Shown here: in pieces, positions 51,174 through 59,945 of the stretch
How the letters are laid out: every line of letters begins with the position of its first letter
Numbering within the stretch: position 1 is the stretch's first letter
Assembly (NCBI GenBank): GCA_964369965.1
Contig: CAYJGF010000007.1
Location: forward strand, 1-64,000
Direction: 5' to 3'
Origin: CAYJBH01 sp964369965
Lineage (GTDB): Bacteria; Bacillota; Clostridia; Oscillospirales; Ruminococcaceae
DNA length: 64,000 bases
Made by a program: the position numbers and the translations under genes
The notes under the pieces: model-generated
The model's database searches: none
Told to the model about the DNA's origin: nothing
The model's input: only the letters and a program-made list of their open reading frames with translations

Positions 51174-52310
51174 TTAATTTATTTCAAACTCATTAAAATG
51201 AGAAAGATCTACTACACCGACATAGCTTGTGCCGGAGTTAACCTCGATAGGTGTCTCATGACCGTCCACCGATACTATTCGAAGTGCGTCGCCCGCCGCA
51301 CCTTTTTTCCAATAAATAGGCTCATATGCACCGTCGGTAAAATAATACCCGACACCGCCAAACGCGTAGGAGACATTCGCGAGTATACCGTCGGCATAGG
51401 TGTCGATGGTGGTGAATAGGATAAATACATTGTCAAACTCCAGCACCTCACCGGTGTTGTCGTCTATCTGGGGTTCACCATAGATAAATTTGTCGTACCG
51501 CTCACTCTCCTCATCATAGACAAAATGAGAGGTCGCATATTGGCTGAACTTGACCTGTATCTCGGTTGCCGGATGCTCAAGGGTGCGATCTTCATCCGGT
51601 GGCAAAAAGTTGAAAATAGGCGGTGGTGGCTCCAAAATCCCTGTGTCGATATGATATTCGTCCGCAACATCTTTCAACATCTCACCGTCGGTAAACCAAC
51701 AGTGTTCATCTACATCGCTGCGCTCCTGCGAGAGGGTTTGCGCGCGCTGTTCATCAAACCAGACTATGTCGGGGAATTTGTGCCCGTCAATATCGCGGTT
51801 GTTATACTGAAAAACGGCGAGCATATCATCGGCGGTCACGCTGGAACCGATGTGGACATAAATAGGTTGATACGGCATCATGAGCTGGATAAATTGATCC
51901 CGTGCACTGCGAACAGGACCGATGGTCGGCAGGTCAAATCCCTTTGAATAGATTGCCATAAGCCGTGTTATGCCGCCCTCGGTCACCACCTCGTAGACAA
52001 TGTCCGCCTCACTCACGCCCCGTTGTGGCAACGATTGAGCTACATTATTTATCATAATTGCAACGGCACGCTCGTTTGGGTTATAACTGTCGTCCGCCAC
52101 CATGCCGGTGTATGGATTTATCAGCGGTGGTAGCGTCGCCGGTTCCTCTGTCGGCTCGGAGGTGGGCGTCGGTGTCGATATGTCGGGGATTTCCTCGACA
52201 GGGGGGTCACTCGTCGGTAAGCTATCGCTATCCGGCTGTGTTTCACAAGCCGAAAAAAGCAAAAGTATAAGGATAATTATCACCGATTTGGTGTTGAATT
52301 TTGTTTTCAA
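51174..52310 (-). CDS. DUF3048 (YerB-like) lipoprotein, copy 1 of the operon
   Basis: 378 residues from a TTG start with AGAGGA eleven bases upstream; no ATG fits. Lipobox FSACE. Linker with Pro/Thr/Ser, then NPYTGM, RAVAIMINNVAQSLPQRGVS, DIVYEVVTEGGITRLMAIYS and GPVRSARDQFIQLM. C-terminal YWKKGAAGDALRIVSVDG and GTSYVGVV. It is the first gene after the consensus promoter at 52372-52400, so the operon of three lipoproteins and the repeat protein starts here. Confidence 0.88.
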   Translation of the reverse strand: MKTKFNTKSVIIILILLLFSACETQPDSDSLPTSDPPVEEIPDISTPTPTSEPTEEPATLPPLINPYTGMVADDSYNPNERAVAIMINNVAQSLPQRGVSEADIVYEVVTEGGITRLMAIYSKGFDLPTIGPVRSARDQFIQLMMPYQPIYVHIGSSVTADDMLAVFQYNNRDIDGHKFPDIVWFDEQRAQTLSQERSDVDEHCWFTDGEMLKDVADEYHIDTGILEPPPPIFNFLPPDEDRTLEHPATEIQVKFSQYATSHFVYDEESERYDKFIYGEPQIDDNTGEVLEFDNVFILFTTIDTYADGILANVSYAFGGVGYYFTDGAYEPIYWKKGAAGDALRIVSVDGHETPIEVNSGTSYVGVVDLSHFNEFEIN

Positions 52311-52371
52311 CTTATGACCATTCCTCTTATCCGGATTGACTCATTGAAGTACAAAGCGCAATCCTTTCGAA

Positions 52372-52400
52372 ATTATATCATATCGGTTAGTTTTTGTCAA
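52372..52400 (-). promoter_or_regulatory. Consensus promoter of the DUF3048-repeat protein operon
   Basis: On the minus strand TTGACA (52395-52400), 17 bases, TATAAT (52372-52377): both boxes match the sigma-A consensus exactly. The leader is about 55 bases. Confidence 0.85.
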
Positions 52401-52539
52401 TATTGCGTTAATATACCAAAACCGCTATAAACGCCCTTGTGTAAAGAGTTTATGGCGATTTGTGGCAAAATAGAGGTAATATTACAATTTTCTTTCAATT
52501 TGTAGTTTGGCAACTTTACGTTGAGCAACTTGACGCGCG

Positions 52540-52790
52540 CGCTCCGGGTGATGTGGGGGGCGCGTCTGCGAACTCGTTCGCAGTCCCCCCCCCCCAAAAA
52601 AACACCCCCGGGGGGAGATTTATGGGAGGGGGGTATTTAAGCGTTTAAAAAACACCCCCCCCNNNNNNNNNNGGTTGTGGTGGGGGGGGGTGCTGTGATG
52701 TGGTGCGCTGCCCCCCACTCTAAAACCAGCGGGGGGGGGGTTTTTTTTGGGGTCGGGGAGTTTGAAGGCTTTCAAACACGCGCCCCCCTC
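52540..52790. other. Scaffold gap (ten Ns) with low-quality flanks
   Basis: Ns occupy 52663-52672. On both sides are runs of C or G up to 13 long and A-C/G-T mixtures, unlike the rest of the window and typical of failed assembly or polishing. The 517 bases between the DUF3048 gene and recG (52311-52827) otherwise hold the DUF3048 promoter and about 110 bases of normal non-coding sequence. The true length and content here are unknown. Confidence 0.85.
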
Positions 52791-52827
52791 CTACAGTCCG
52801 GCAGGGCAATCCTGTGCGCCGTTCTCC

Positions 52828-54852
52828 TCAATTCCTCGTCTGCCCAAAACTCCCGATTAGCCGCTGTACCTCCTCGGCGAGTTTTTCGTGCTGTGGCCCT
52901 GTTAGGTTTGGGTCAAGCTCCTTTATGATATTAAAAGCCTCGGTGCTTTTTTCCAGTATGCTCACATCCTCGGCAAGGCTCGCGACGGTGAGAGGGGGCA
53001 GACCGTGCTGTTCACTGCCAAAGAAGTTGCCGGGGCCGCGCGCCTCCATGTCATAGCGTGCAAGGGCAAATCCGTCGGTGGTGGTGACCACGCGGTGCAG
53101 TCGTTCAAGGGTTGCCTCATTTTTGCTGTCACTGACCAAAAAACACCAACTCTCGTGCGAGCCTCTGCCCACACGACCGCGCAGTTGGTGCAGTGTCGCA
53201 AGACCGAACCGCTCGGCATTTTCGATAACCATGACCGTCGCGTTCGGCACATCGACACCCACCTCAACGACGGTGGTGGTGCAAAGGATATCTATCTCAC
53301 CGTCCGCAAAATCCTGCATGACCTGCGCCTTTTGCGCCGCCGACAACCTGCCGTGCAAAAGCCCTATCCTACGCCGTGGGAGCAGTTCTTTCGCGACGTC
53401 GCGACAGTAGCCCTCGACGTCCTGTAACCCCTCCTCCCCCTCCTCAATAACGGGGCACACTATGTATATCTGCCGTCCTTTTTCAATCTCCTTATCCAAA
53501 AAACCGAACATACGTGCGCGCTTTTCGGTGTCGGTCTGCCTTGTTTTTATCACCTGCCTGCCCTTTGGCAGTTCGTTTAATATCGATATGTCAAGGTCGC
53601 CGTATATCAAAAGCGCGAGGGTTCGCGGTATCGGCGTCGCGCTCATGACCAACACGTGGGGGTTATCCCCTTTGGCAAATAAGGCACTGCGCTGTCGCAC
53701 GCCGAAACGGTGTTGCTCGTCCACGATACAAAAGGCGAGCCGTGTGAACTCGACCGGCTGGGACAGTATGGCGGAGGTCGCGACCAAAATGCAGGGGGTA
53801 TCCTCCCTCAACCGCGCGAGAAGCTCTTTACGCTCTTTACCTTTGGTGGTGCCGCTGAGCTTTAACACCTCGATACCGGTGTCGGCGAGCAGTGCCGTGA
53901 GTGTCTTGTGGTGCTGGGTACAAAGCAGTTCGGTCGGTGCCATCAGCGCGGTTTTATAGCCGTTGCGAACCGCGAAGAATGCCGCCGCCGCCGCGACTGC
54001 CGTCTTGCCACTGCCGACATCACCCTGCAAAAGTCGATTTTGCGGGACACTCTTTTGAAAGTCGTCGCATATCTCGGCTATCGCTTTTTGCTGTGCGTCG
54101 GTAGGGATAAAGGGCAGATGTTCGAAAAACTCGTCCATGTCGACCTCGAACATCGCAGGGCAACCCTCACGGCGGTTATTCTCCTTTAAAAAGGAAAGAC
54201 CGAGTTGCAACGTCAGCAGTTCATCAAAGACCAGTCGCTCCTTTGCGCGCGCCGCGTCCGCTGTGTTTTGTGGGAAATGGACACGCCGCACCGCCTCACC
54301 TCGCCCCAAAAGGTCATATTTTGCCGTAATATTCTCGGGAAGTATCTCGCAAATATCCTCGTCCAAACGCAGGTCGAATGCCGAGCGTATCAACTTTGCC
54401 AAAAACCTGCTACTCACCCCTGCGGTGAGCGGATAGACCGGCTCCAGTGCAAGGTCGTCGCGCGGCGCAAGGTGCGTCGGCGAAATGATGGACCGCTTTA
54501 AAAAGTTGGCGGTGATGCGACCGTAAAATAGATATTCGCCCCCGACGGTGAGCGCCTCATAACTAAAGCGGTTGTTAAAGTAGATTATCTCGATATCGCC
54601 GCTGTCATCGCACGCGTCCACCTTAAAAAGACTACGTCCGCCCGCAATTCTGCGTGGCGGATGTTTTTTTAGTATAGTCAATTTGAGCACTATGTTGCGG
54701 TGAGTCTCGGCGCTTAAAACCTCACTTATATCGGTATAATCGACATAGCTCCTCGGATAGTGGCGCAAAAGCTCCGCTACCGTCCGTATCCCGAGTTTTT
54801 CAAGACGGGCGGCATTCTTATCACCCACACCTTTGAGGAACCGTATGTCCAT
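52828..54852 (-). CDS. recG: ATP-dependent DNA helicase RecG
   Basis: 674 residues. N-terminal wedge domain with FLKGVGDKNAARLEKLGIRT and LLRHYPRSYVDYTDI; helicase motifs LLQGDVGSGKTAVAAAAAFF (I), APTELLCTQHH (Ia), DEQHRFGVRQR (II), VMSATPIPRTLALLIYGDLD (III), TTVVEVGVDVPNATVMVIE and QLRGRVGRGSHESWCFLV (V-VI). It remodels stalled replication forks and recombination intermediates. The start overlaps the fakA stop by one base (TAATG). The 3' end lies 38 bases from the poor-quality region but reads through normally. Confidence 0.95.
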   Translation of the reverse strand: MDIRFLKGVGDKNAARLEKLGIRTVAELLRHYPRSYVDYTDISEVLSAETHRNIVLKLTILKKHPPRRIAGGRSLFKVDACDDSGDIEIIYFNNRFSYEALTVGGEYLFYGRITANFLKRSIISPTHLAPRDDLALEPVYPLTAGVSSRFLAKLIRSAFDLRLDEDICEILPENITAKYDLLGRGEAVRRVHFPQNTADAARAKERLVFDELLTLQLGLSFLKENNRREGCPAMFEVDMDEFFEHLPFIPTDAQQKAIAEICDDFQKSVPQNRLLQGDVGSGKTAVAAAAAFFAVRNGYKTALMAPTELLCTQHHKTLTALLADTGIEVLKLSGTTKGKERKELLARLREDTPCILVATSAILSQPVEFTRLAFCIVDEQHRFGVRQRSALFAKGDNPHVLVMSATPIPRTLALLIYGDLDISILNELPKGRQVIKTRQTDTEKRARMFGFLDKEIEKGRQIYIVCPVIEEGEEGLQDVEGYCRDVAKELLPRRRIGLLHGRLSAAQKAQVMQDFADGEIDILCTTTVVEVGVDVPNATVMVIENAERFGLATLHQLRGRVGRGSHESWCFLVSDSKNEATLERLHRVVTTTDGFALARYDMEARGPGNFFGSEQHGLPPLTVASLAEDVSILEKSTEAFNIIKELDPNLTGPQHEKLAEEVQRLIGSFGQTRN

Positions 54853-56537
54853 TATTCCACCGAGATTATATAGTAGTAGACCGGCTGACCGCCCATGACA
54901 AGGCTCGCCTCGATACTTTTCGGCAGTTTTTCCGAGATTGCGGCGAAGTTAGCGTTTGCCGTCGCCTCGTCGACGTCCTCGCCGGCGATTATGGTCAAAA
55001 ATGCGCTGTGTTTGTTAACCATGGACTTGATTAGCTTTGCGAGCACCGCGTCGAGGTCGGTGCCGGTGAAGCTGAGTTTACCATTTTCAAGGGCGAGCAT
55101 TTCACCCTGTTTTATCTTGTGACCGTCAAAATCGCTGTCCCGTGCCGCAAAGGTGACGGAGCCGGTCGAAACACCGCTCGCCGCTATCCCCATGTCGGTG
55201 GCATTTTGTTCAATATCGGCATCGGGGTCGTAGCTTAACATTGCGGAGATACCCTGCGGCACCGAGGTGGTCGGCAGGACGCAGAGGTTGCGGTCGGCAA
55301 GTTTTTTCGCCTGTTCCGCCGCCAAAATAATATTTTTGTTGTTGGGCAGTATAAAGACATTTTTTGCCGGAACGGACTGCGCCGCGTTAAGTATGTCGTC
55401 GGTCGAGGGGTTCATGGTCTGACCACCGGTGACGACGGCATCCACACCAAGCTCTAAGAAAAGATCACGCAGACCATCCCCTGCCGCCACCGCGACAAAG
55501 CCATACTCCACCTCCGGGTCGACGGCGGCATATGTAAACTTCGTTTTGGTCGGGCTGTTCTCCGCCTTTGCCTGTTTTGCTATGCCCTTTGCCTGAGATT
55601 GGCGGTTGGCGAACTGCTCGCTCATATTCTCTATCTTTATGCTTGAAAGAGTGCCATATTTTATAGCGTGGGAGAGTGCCTTGCCGGGGTCATCGGTGTG
55701 CACATGGGTTTTAATAATGTCATCATCCTCAACAACGACGATGCTATCCCCTATAGTGCCGAGGTATGCACGAAGTTTTTCGGAGGATACATCCCCTTCT
55801 TTATTGATTAAAAACTCGGTGCAGTAGCCGAAGTCGCTGTCCTCCTCATAGAGTTCCGACGAGAAAACGCCTTTGCCGACAACATCGCTCGCCGCCTTGT
55901 GCTCCTTTTGCACGAGTGGGCACACGCCCTCACCGGCAAAAACACTGCGCATACCCTCAAAAATGACGACAAGCCCTTTGCCGCCGGCATCTACAACACC
56001 TGCTTTTTTTAGCACCGGCAGTTGCTCCGGTGTCTCGTCCAGTGCCTTTCGAGCGTGAGCGCACATGTTGTCAAACAGCGTTAAAAAGTCCTGCTCGCCA
56101 TCGTTTTCGATGTTTTCACTCGCGACGCGCGCGACGGTGAGCATGGTGCCCTCGGTCGGCTTCATCACCGCCTTGTATGCCGACTCTACACCGGATTTAA
56201 GCGCGGCCTTGAGGTCGTCGTTTGCCATGGTCTTTTTATCGGTGAGCGCCTTGGAAAAACCTCGGAATAACAGCGATAATATAACACCGGAGTTGCCCCT
56301 CGCCCCACGGAGCATCGCGGCCGACGCCGTCTTTGCCACCACACCGACGGTGGCATTTTCCGCAAGGTTTTCAAGCTCACGGGACGCCGCCGATATGGTC
56401 ATGCTCATGTTGGTGCCGGTGTCGCCGTCCGGAACGGGGAAGACATTCAGCTCGTCCACCTCACTGCGGTAGTTTTGAATATTGTTCGCGCCGGATATCA
56501 TCGCAAGGCGCAAAATCTGACCGGTAATTTCTGCCAT
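54852..56537 (-). CDS. fakA: DAK2-domain fatty acid kinase subunit (FakA/YloV family)
   Basis: 561 residues. DAK2/DhaL nucleotide domain at the N-terminus (DELNVFPVPDGDTGTNMSMT, MLRGARGNSGVILSLLFRGF, EGTMLTVARVA), a middle domain with VVDAGGKGLVVIFEGMRS, and the DegV-like C-terminal part with VVTGGQTMNPSTDDIL and NNKNIILAAEQA. With a FakB protein it phosphorylates exogenous fatty acids for phospholipid synthesis. It lies between asp23 and recG, a gene order common in Firmicutes. Confidence 0.92.
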   Translation of the reverse strand: MAEITGQILRLAMISGANNIQNYRSEVDELNVFPVPDGDTGTNMSMTISAASRELENLAENATVGVVAKTASAAMLRGARGNSGVILSLLFRGFSKALTDKKTMANDDLKAALKSGVESAYKAVMKPTEGTMLTVARVASENIENDGEQDFLTLFDNMCAHARKALDETPEQLPVLKKAGVVDAGGKGLVVIFEGMRSVFAGEGVCPLVQKEHKAASDVVGKGVFSSELYEEDSDFGYCTEFLINKEGDVSSEKLRAYLGTIGDSIVVVEDDDIIKTHVHTDDPGKALSHAIKYGTLSSIKIENMSEQFANRQSQAKGIAKQAKAENSPTKTKFTYAAVDPEVEYGFVAVAAGDGLRDLFLELGVDAVVTGGQTMNPSTDDILNAAQSVPAKNVFILPNNKNIILAAEQAKKLADRNLCVLPTTSVPQGISAMLSYDPDADIEQNATDMGIAASGVSTGSVTFAARDSDFDGHKIKQGEMLALENGKLSFTGTDLDAVLAKLIKSMVNKHSAFLTIIAGEDVDEATANANFAAISEKLPKSIEASLVMGGQPVYYYIISVE

Positions 56538-56568
56538 AAAAATATTGTCCTTTCTAATATATAGTAGA

Positions 56569-56922
56569 TTATTCGTCCTTGACGTTCTCGACGATGACGT
56601 TGACCTCCGCTACTGTTACCTCGGTCGCCTGTTCCACCGTGTAGCGCACCTTGTGAATAATGCTTTTTACTATGGCGGAAATATTGAGACCGTAGGTAAC
56701 AACTATGTGTATTTCGATGTAAAGTTTGTCGTCACGCTCGGTGACACGCACACCTTTTTCGGTATGGTTTTTGCCAAAAACAATGCCGCGCAACTTATCG
56801 GAACGGTCGGCATTTGCCATATCCGCAACACCAAAACAGCTCTGTGCCGCCATTGCGGACAATGCGATAAGATAGCCCTCACTAATCTGTATACTACCCT
56901 TTGAATTTGCAATTTTAATCAT
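56569..56922 (-). CDS. Asp23/Gls24 family protein
   Basis: 117 residues from the ATG at 56922 (AAAGGTGG upstream). A longer frame from 57012 would lie in the solute-binding gene and is rejected. The sequence GSIQISEGYLIALSAMAAQS and later VTYGLNISAIVKSIIHKVRY and TEVTVAEVNVIVENVK fit the Asp23 fold (YloU). These small proteins sit at the membrane or envelope and respond to wall or alkaline stress. It precedes fakA by 31 bases. Its start overlaps the end of the upstream gene by eight bases. Confidence 0.9.
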   Translation of the reverse strand: MIKIANSKGSIQISEGYLIALSAMAAQSCFGVADMANADRSDKLRGIVFGKNHTEKGVRVTERDDKLYIEIHIVVTYGLNISAIVKSIIHKVRYTVEQATEVTVAEVNVIVENVKDE

Positions 56923-58306
56923 AAACCACCTTTGAAATGTTATAATACGGATTGGAATTTTGCGGTGTAAAGCCGCTGAAACTATCGGCATGAAATAGCA
57001 TACCGTTTTCATAAAGTATCGGCACTATCGGCAACTCGTAGGCGAACTCATCACAAAAGTTTTGCACCTCACCACCTGATTTCATTTGGGCATATGCGGT
57101 ATACACTCGCTCGGAGGTATCCTCCTCATCTATAAAAAGGGAAAAATCTAAATTTTGCGGCAGTAGAGTCTCGGCAAGATAGACATCATAATCGCCCTGT
57201 GCCAAAAGCTCGGTGAAATGCCCCTCATCCTGTGCCGATATTTTCTCAAGCGTTATGCCGTGCTTTGCAAACTCATTTTCTATGTCGTTTATAACGGTGT
57301 GGCGGTTTGCAATGTTGCCGTTGTAAAGTATCCTTACCCTGTCAAATGTAGGCTCGGCGGTGGGGGTGTCACACTCACACAGTTTTAGCAAAGGGTGCAC
57401 AAGACAGTGTGATGCGAGCGCGTTGCCGTTATAGCTGCCGTCCACTATATCATCACGCGGAATTATCGCGGAAAGTGCCTGCCGAATGCTCGGTGTTAAA
57501 AATTCGCCGGATGGGGCAAAACCCAGATAGAGTAGATTAAAGCTCGCATAATCCACCTGCACCAATTTATCATATGGGACAAAACCGGGCAAATATGTCA
57601 CGTCCAGTGCCGAAATTCGTCCGAGGTTAATCCCGTCCGAGAGTGTCGTCGCAGTGGAAAGGTCAACCAACCGTATATCCGAGGACTCGCCCTGCCCCTC
57701 ACCCATATCAATTAAGCTGTCACCGTCGCGCCGATAGGACCCCGACGATTGAGGGTTTTTAAGTATCGTCTCGTCCGCTTTGATGATCGGCATGGATAAA
57801 AGGCGATAGAAAAAACCGTCCGGCTCGTCTAAAACAATTCTCACCTCGTCACCCTCGGCGGTGACCGACGAGACATTTTGCAGTACCGCACCGTAATGCT
57901 CACTGCCCTGCGCCGTTAAAATTGACGCCGCAACGTCGGTGGCGGTTATCGGCGATGCATCTTGAAAGGTAAACCCGTCGTTCAAAACGATACTGTATGC
58001 AAGTTTATCCTCGTCGGCGGTTATCATTTTTGCGAGGAGGTTTTGCGCCCCAAGATTATCATCAACGGTTATAAGCGAGGTGTACAAAAGCCCTGCAAGT
58101 TGATGGGTGACAAGCGAGTTTGTAAGATAGGGGTTTGTGCCCTGCGCCGGGTCGTATGGTAGCGCAAGTGTGCTATCCCCCTCTTGCGGTAAGGTGATAT
58201 TTTGCAACGGCTCCTCCGAGCAGGACGTCAACATCATGACCGCCGACAGTATAAATGCTACCGTCATCATCGGTCTTTGGGTGCTGTATTTGGATTTTTT
58301 CGACAT
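56915..58306 (-). CDS. Family 5 (peptide/nickel-type) solute-binding lipoprotein, orphan
   Basis: 463 residues from the ATG at 58306. Basic N-terminus, membrane stretch and lipobox MLTSCS. SBP_bac_5 features: DPAQGTNPYLTNSLVTHQLA, LLAKMITADEDKLAYSIVLN, DGFTFQDASPITATDVAASI, LLYLGFAPSGEFLTPSIRQAL and the C-terminal fold. No permease or ATPase of the Dpp/Opp type is adjacent, so it is an orphan or works with distant partners. Its promoter is only six bases from the start codon, so the mRNA would be nearly leaderless. Confidence 0.85.
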   Translation of the reverse strand: MSKKSKYSTQRPMMTVAFILSAVMMLTSCSEEPLQNITLPQEGDSTLALPYDPAQGTNPYLTNSLVTHQLAGLLYTSLITVDDNLGAQNLLAKMITADEDKLAYSIVLNDGFTFQDASPITATDVAASILTAQGSEHYGAVLQNVSSVTAEGDEVRIVLDEPDGFFYRLLSMPIIKADETILKNPQSSGSYRRDGDSLIDMGEGQGESSDIRLVDLSTATTLSDGINLGRISALDVTYLPGFVPYDKLVQVDYASFNLLYLGFAPSGEFLTPSIRQALSAIIPRDDIVDGSYNGNALASHCLVHPLLKLCECDTPTAEPTFDRVRILYNGNIANRHTVINDIENEFAKHGITLEKISAQDEGHFTELLAQGDYDVYLAETLLPQNLDFSLFIDEEDTSERVYTAYAQMKSGGEVQNFCDEFAYELPIVPILYENGMLFHADSFSGFTPQNSNPYYNISKVVYD

Positions 58307-58318
58307 TCTCACGGATAT

Positions 58319-58347
58319 ATTATATAACAAAATTTGGAATTTGGCAA
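58319..58347 (-). promoter_or_regulatory. Promoter of the solute-binding lipoprotein operon
   Basis: On the minus strand TTGCCA (58342-58347), 17 bases, TATAAT (58319-58324). The expected start of transcription is near 58312, only about six bases before the ATG at 58304-58306. Confidence 0.75.
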
Positions 58348-58360
58348 CATCTTTTTATTT

Positions 58361-59149
58361 TTATCTTACCTCTTTGTTGTTAAACACCAACACCCCGAGT
58401 GCCGCCGCAATTAATGCCAGCACCGATGTGCCAAATATCATTGTGTATTGAATTTCACCCGATACCACATCGCTAAAGACCACATATTTGAGTGGACTGA
58501 ATATCCGCAAAAGCTCTGAATCGGTTAATTCGTAGACAAAACCGGTCAGAAAAAATACACCGATAAGATAGTTGGTTACACCTGCAAGCTCATGCCCGTA
58601 GTGCAAAAACGATGCAACTAAAAGCGATACACACATCATAATTATCCCGATATTGAGGCTAACAAGGTTAAGGCTGATCGCCTCGGCAAAAAATTCACCG
58701 CCCTGCATCTGAACAAGCGAGATTATCGAGACTATATTAAGTGCGACAAGATAGATAAAAAACACCGCAAATCGCGCCGCAAGTTTATATAGTAGTATAA
58801 TTGCTCGTGGCATCGGCTTTGTGTATAAAAACTCCCCTGTCTTCATCATCTGTTCGTTATAGACTGCACCGCCACCGAGCGAGACACCGTAAAGACCGCT
58901 CACAATCGCAATATAATAGCTGAGTATTGCAAAGTACCCTATCGGCGAGGACAGGTCGACATCGTTCATGCCAAACAGTGCCAACACCACCTCCGGCACG
59001 GCTGCCATCATAGCCGAAAGGTCGTCGGACGACATGCTCTGTGCACCGGCACTCTCCATCATGCCGAGGATTACCAATGCCGACACACCCACTATCCAGA
59101 AAAAGGCAGGGCGTGCGAGCAACTTTAATTCTTTGGTAAAAATCATCAT
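58361..59149 (-). CDS. ABC-2 type transporter permease, second subunit
   Basis: 262 residues, six predicted spans (first about 12-30, WIVGVSALVILGMMESAG). Family features: IVSGLYGVSLGGGAVYNEQM near residue 80 and the conserved MKTGEFLYTKPMPRAIILLY amphipathic segment that couples to the ATPase. It is the last gene of a three-gene exporter set: ATPase, permease, permease. Substrate unknown; drug, peptide or polymer export are possible. Confidence 0.87.
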   Translation of the reverse strand: MMIFTKELKLLARPAFFWIVGVSALVILGMMESAGAQSMSSDDLSAMMAAVPEVVLALFGMNDVDLSSPIGYFAILSYYIAIVSGLYGVSLGGGAVYNEQMMKTGEFLYTKPMPRAIILLYKLAARFAVFFIYLVALNIVSIISLVQMQGGEFFAEAISLNLVSLNIGIIMMCVSLLVASFLHYGHELAGVTNYLIGVFFLTGFVYELTDSELLRIFSPLKYVVFSDVVSGEIQYTMIFGTSVLALIAAALGVLVFNNKEVR

Positions 59150-59165
59150 CTATAATTTATCCTTA

Positions 59166-59945
59166 TTATAAGACTATGTCTCTTTTATGGTACAGATACC
59201 CTGCCGCCGCTATAAGCAGTGCCGATATTAACACCGATAAAAAGGCATAGCCGAACTCAAACGAGCCGTTTTGCGCAAGGTGACCCACATCAAAATACTG
59301 CATAGGGGAGAGTATCCTCACGTCGGCGCCGAGCGTGTTGTTCAGCACCGTCATGATAAAGGCGAGAAATCCGACGGCGGTAGCTATCCCGGGCACACTG
59401 CGCACCCGTCGCAGCAACACCGCGAGCAGTGCGCCTATGCCGAAAAAGACAAACTGGGTCAATACAAAACCGGTAACTATCGACAGGCGTATTCCAAACT
59501 CTATCTCATCGGTGTAGACTATGTATAGTGTGAAATAATAGGCAATGCCGAAAAGTATTGTATACAGCGCACCGACACCGAGCTTTGTGCCGAATAAAAA
59601 CAATCGAGCAAGCGGTCGGGTGAACAAAAATTCGTTTGCACCGGCGCGTTTTTCCCTTGATAAAACCGACAGGGCGAGTTGACAGGACATTATCACACCG
59701 GCGAGCAACATGAAATTTGCGACAAAGACATAATAGCCTATCGGCTCAAACATGGTGTTTATATCAATCCCGAAAGCGAGGGAGAACTCGGGTGGCATGG
59801 CGGACATATAGGCGGCAAAAAACTCCTCACTCTCGGCGAGCAAAGGGCGAAAAGCCATAAAAAAGATAAGCAATACACATATGCCAAGCGTAAAAATGGC
59901 AAAGCGTTTAAACTCCGATTTAAACTCAAAGAGGCATACCATCAC
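59166..59945 (-). CDS. ABC-2 type transporter permease, first subunit
   Basis: 259 residues, six spans (first about 14-32). It contains the coupling segment SREKRAGANEFLFTRPLARLFL, homologous to that of the following permease, so the two are paralogues forming a heterodimer. The frame opens at GTG 59945 directly followed by ATG 59942; the ATPase stop TGA overlaps either by four or one base. AGGAGG lies about ten bases from the GTG. Co-expressed with the ATPase. Confidence 0.87.
   Translation of the reverse strand: MMVCLFEFKSEFKRFAIFTLGICVLLIFFMAFRPLLAESEEFFAAYMSAMPPEFSLAFGIDINTMFEPIGYYVFVANFMLLAGVIMSCQLALSVLSREKRAGANEFLFTRPLARLFLFGTKLGVGALYTILFGIAYYFTLYIVYTDEIEFGIRLSIVTGFVLTQFVFFGIGALLAVLLRRVRSVPGIATAVGFLAFIMTVLNNTLGADVRILSPMQYFDVGHLAQNGSFEFGYAFLSVLISALLIAAAGYLYHKRDIVL

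Noticed and set aside
52590..52760. G-quadruplex or simple-repeat element
   Set aside because: The G and C runs flank Ns and look like assembly noise, so no biological meaning is assigned.
56923..57012. 30-residue extension of the Asp23-like protein
   Set aside because: It overlaps the coding region of the solute-binding protein in another frame and lacks a ribosome site.
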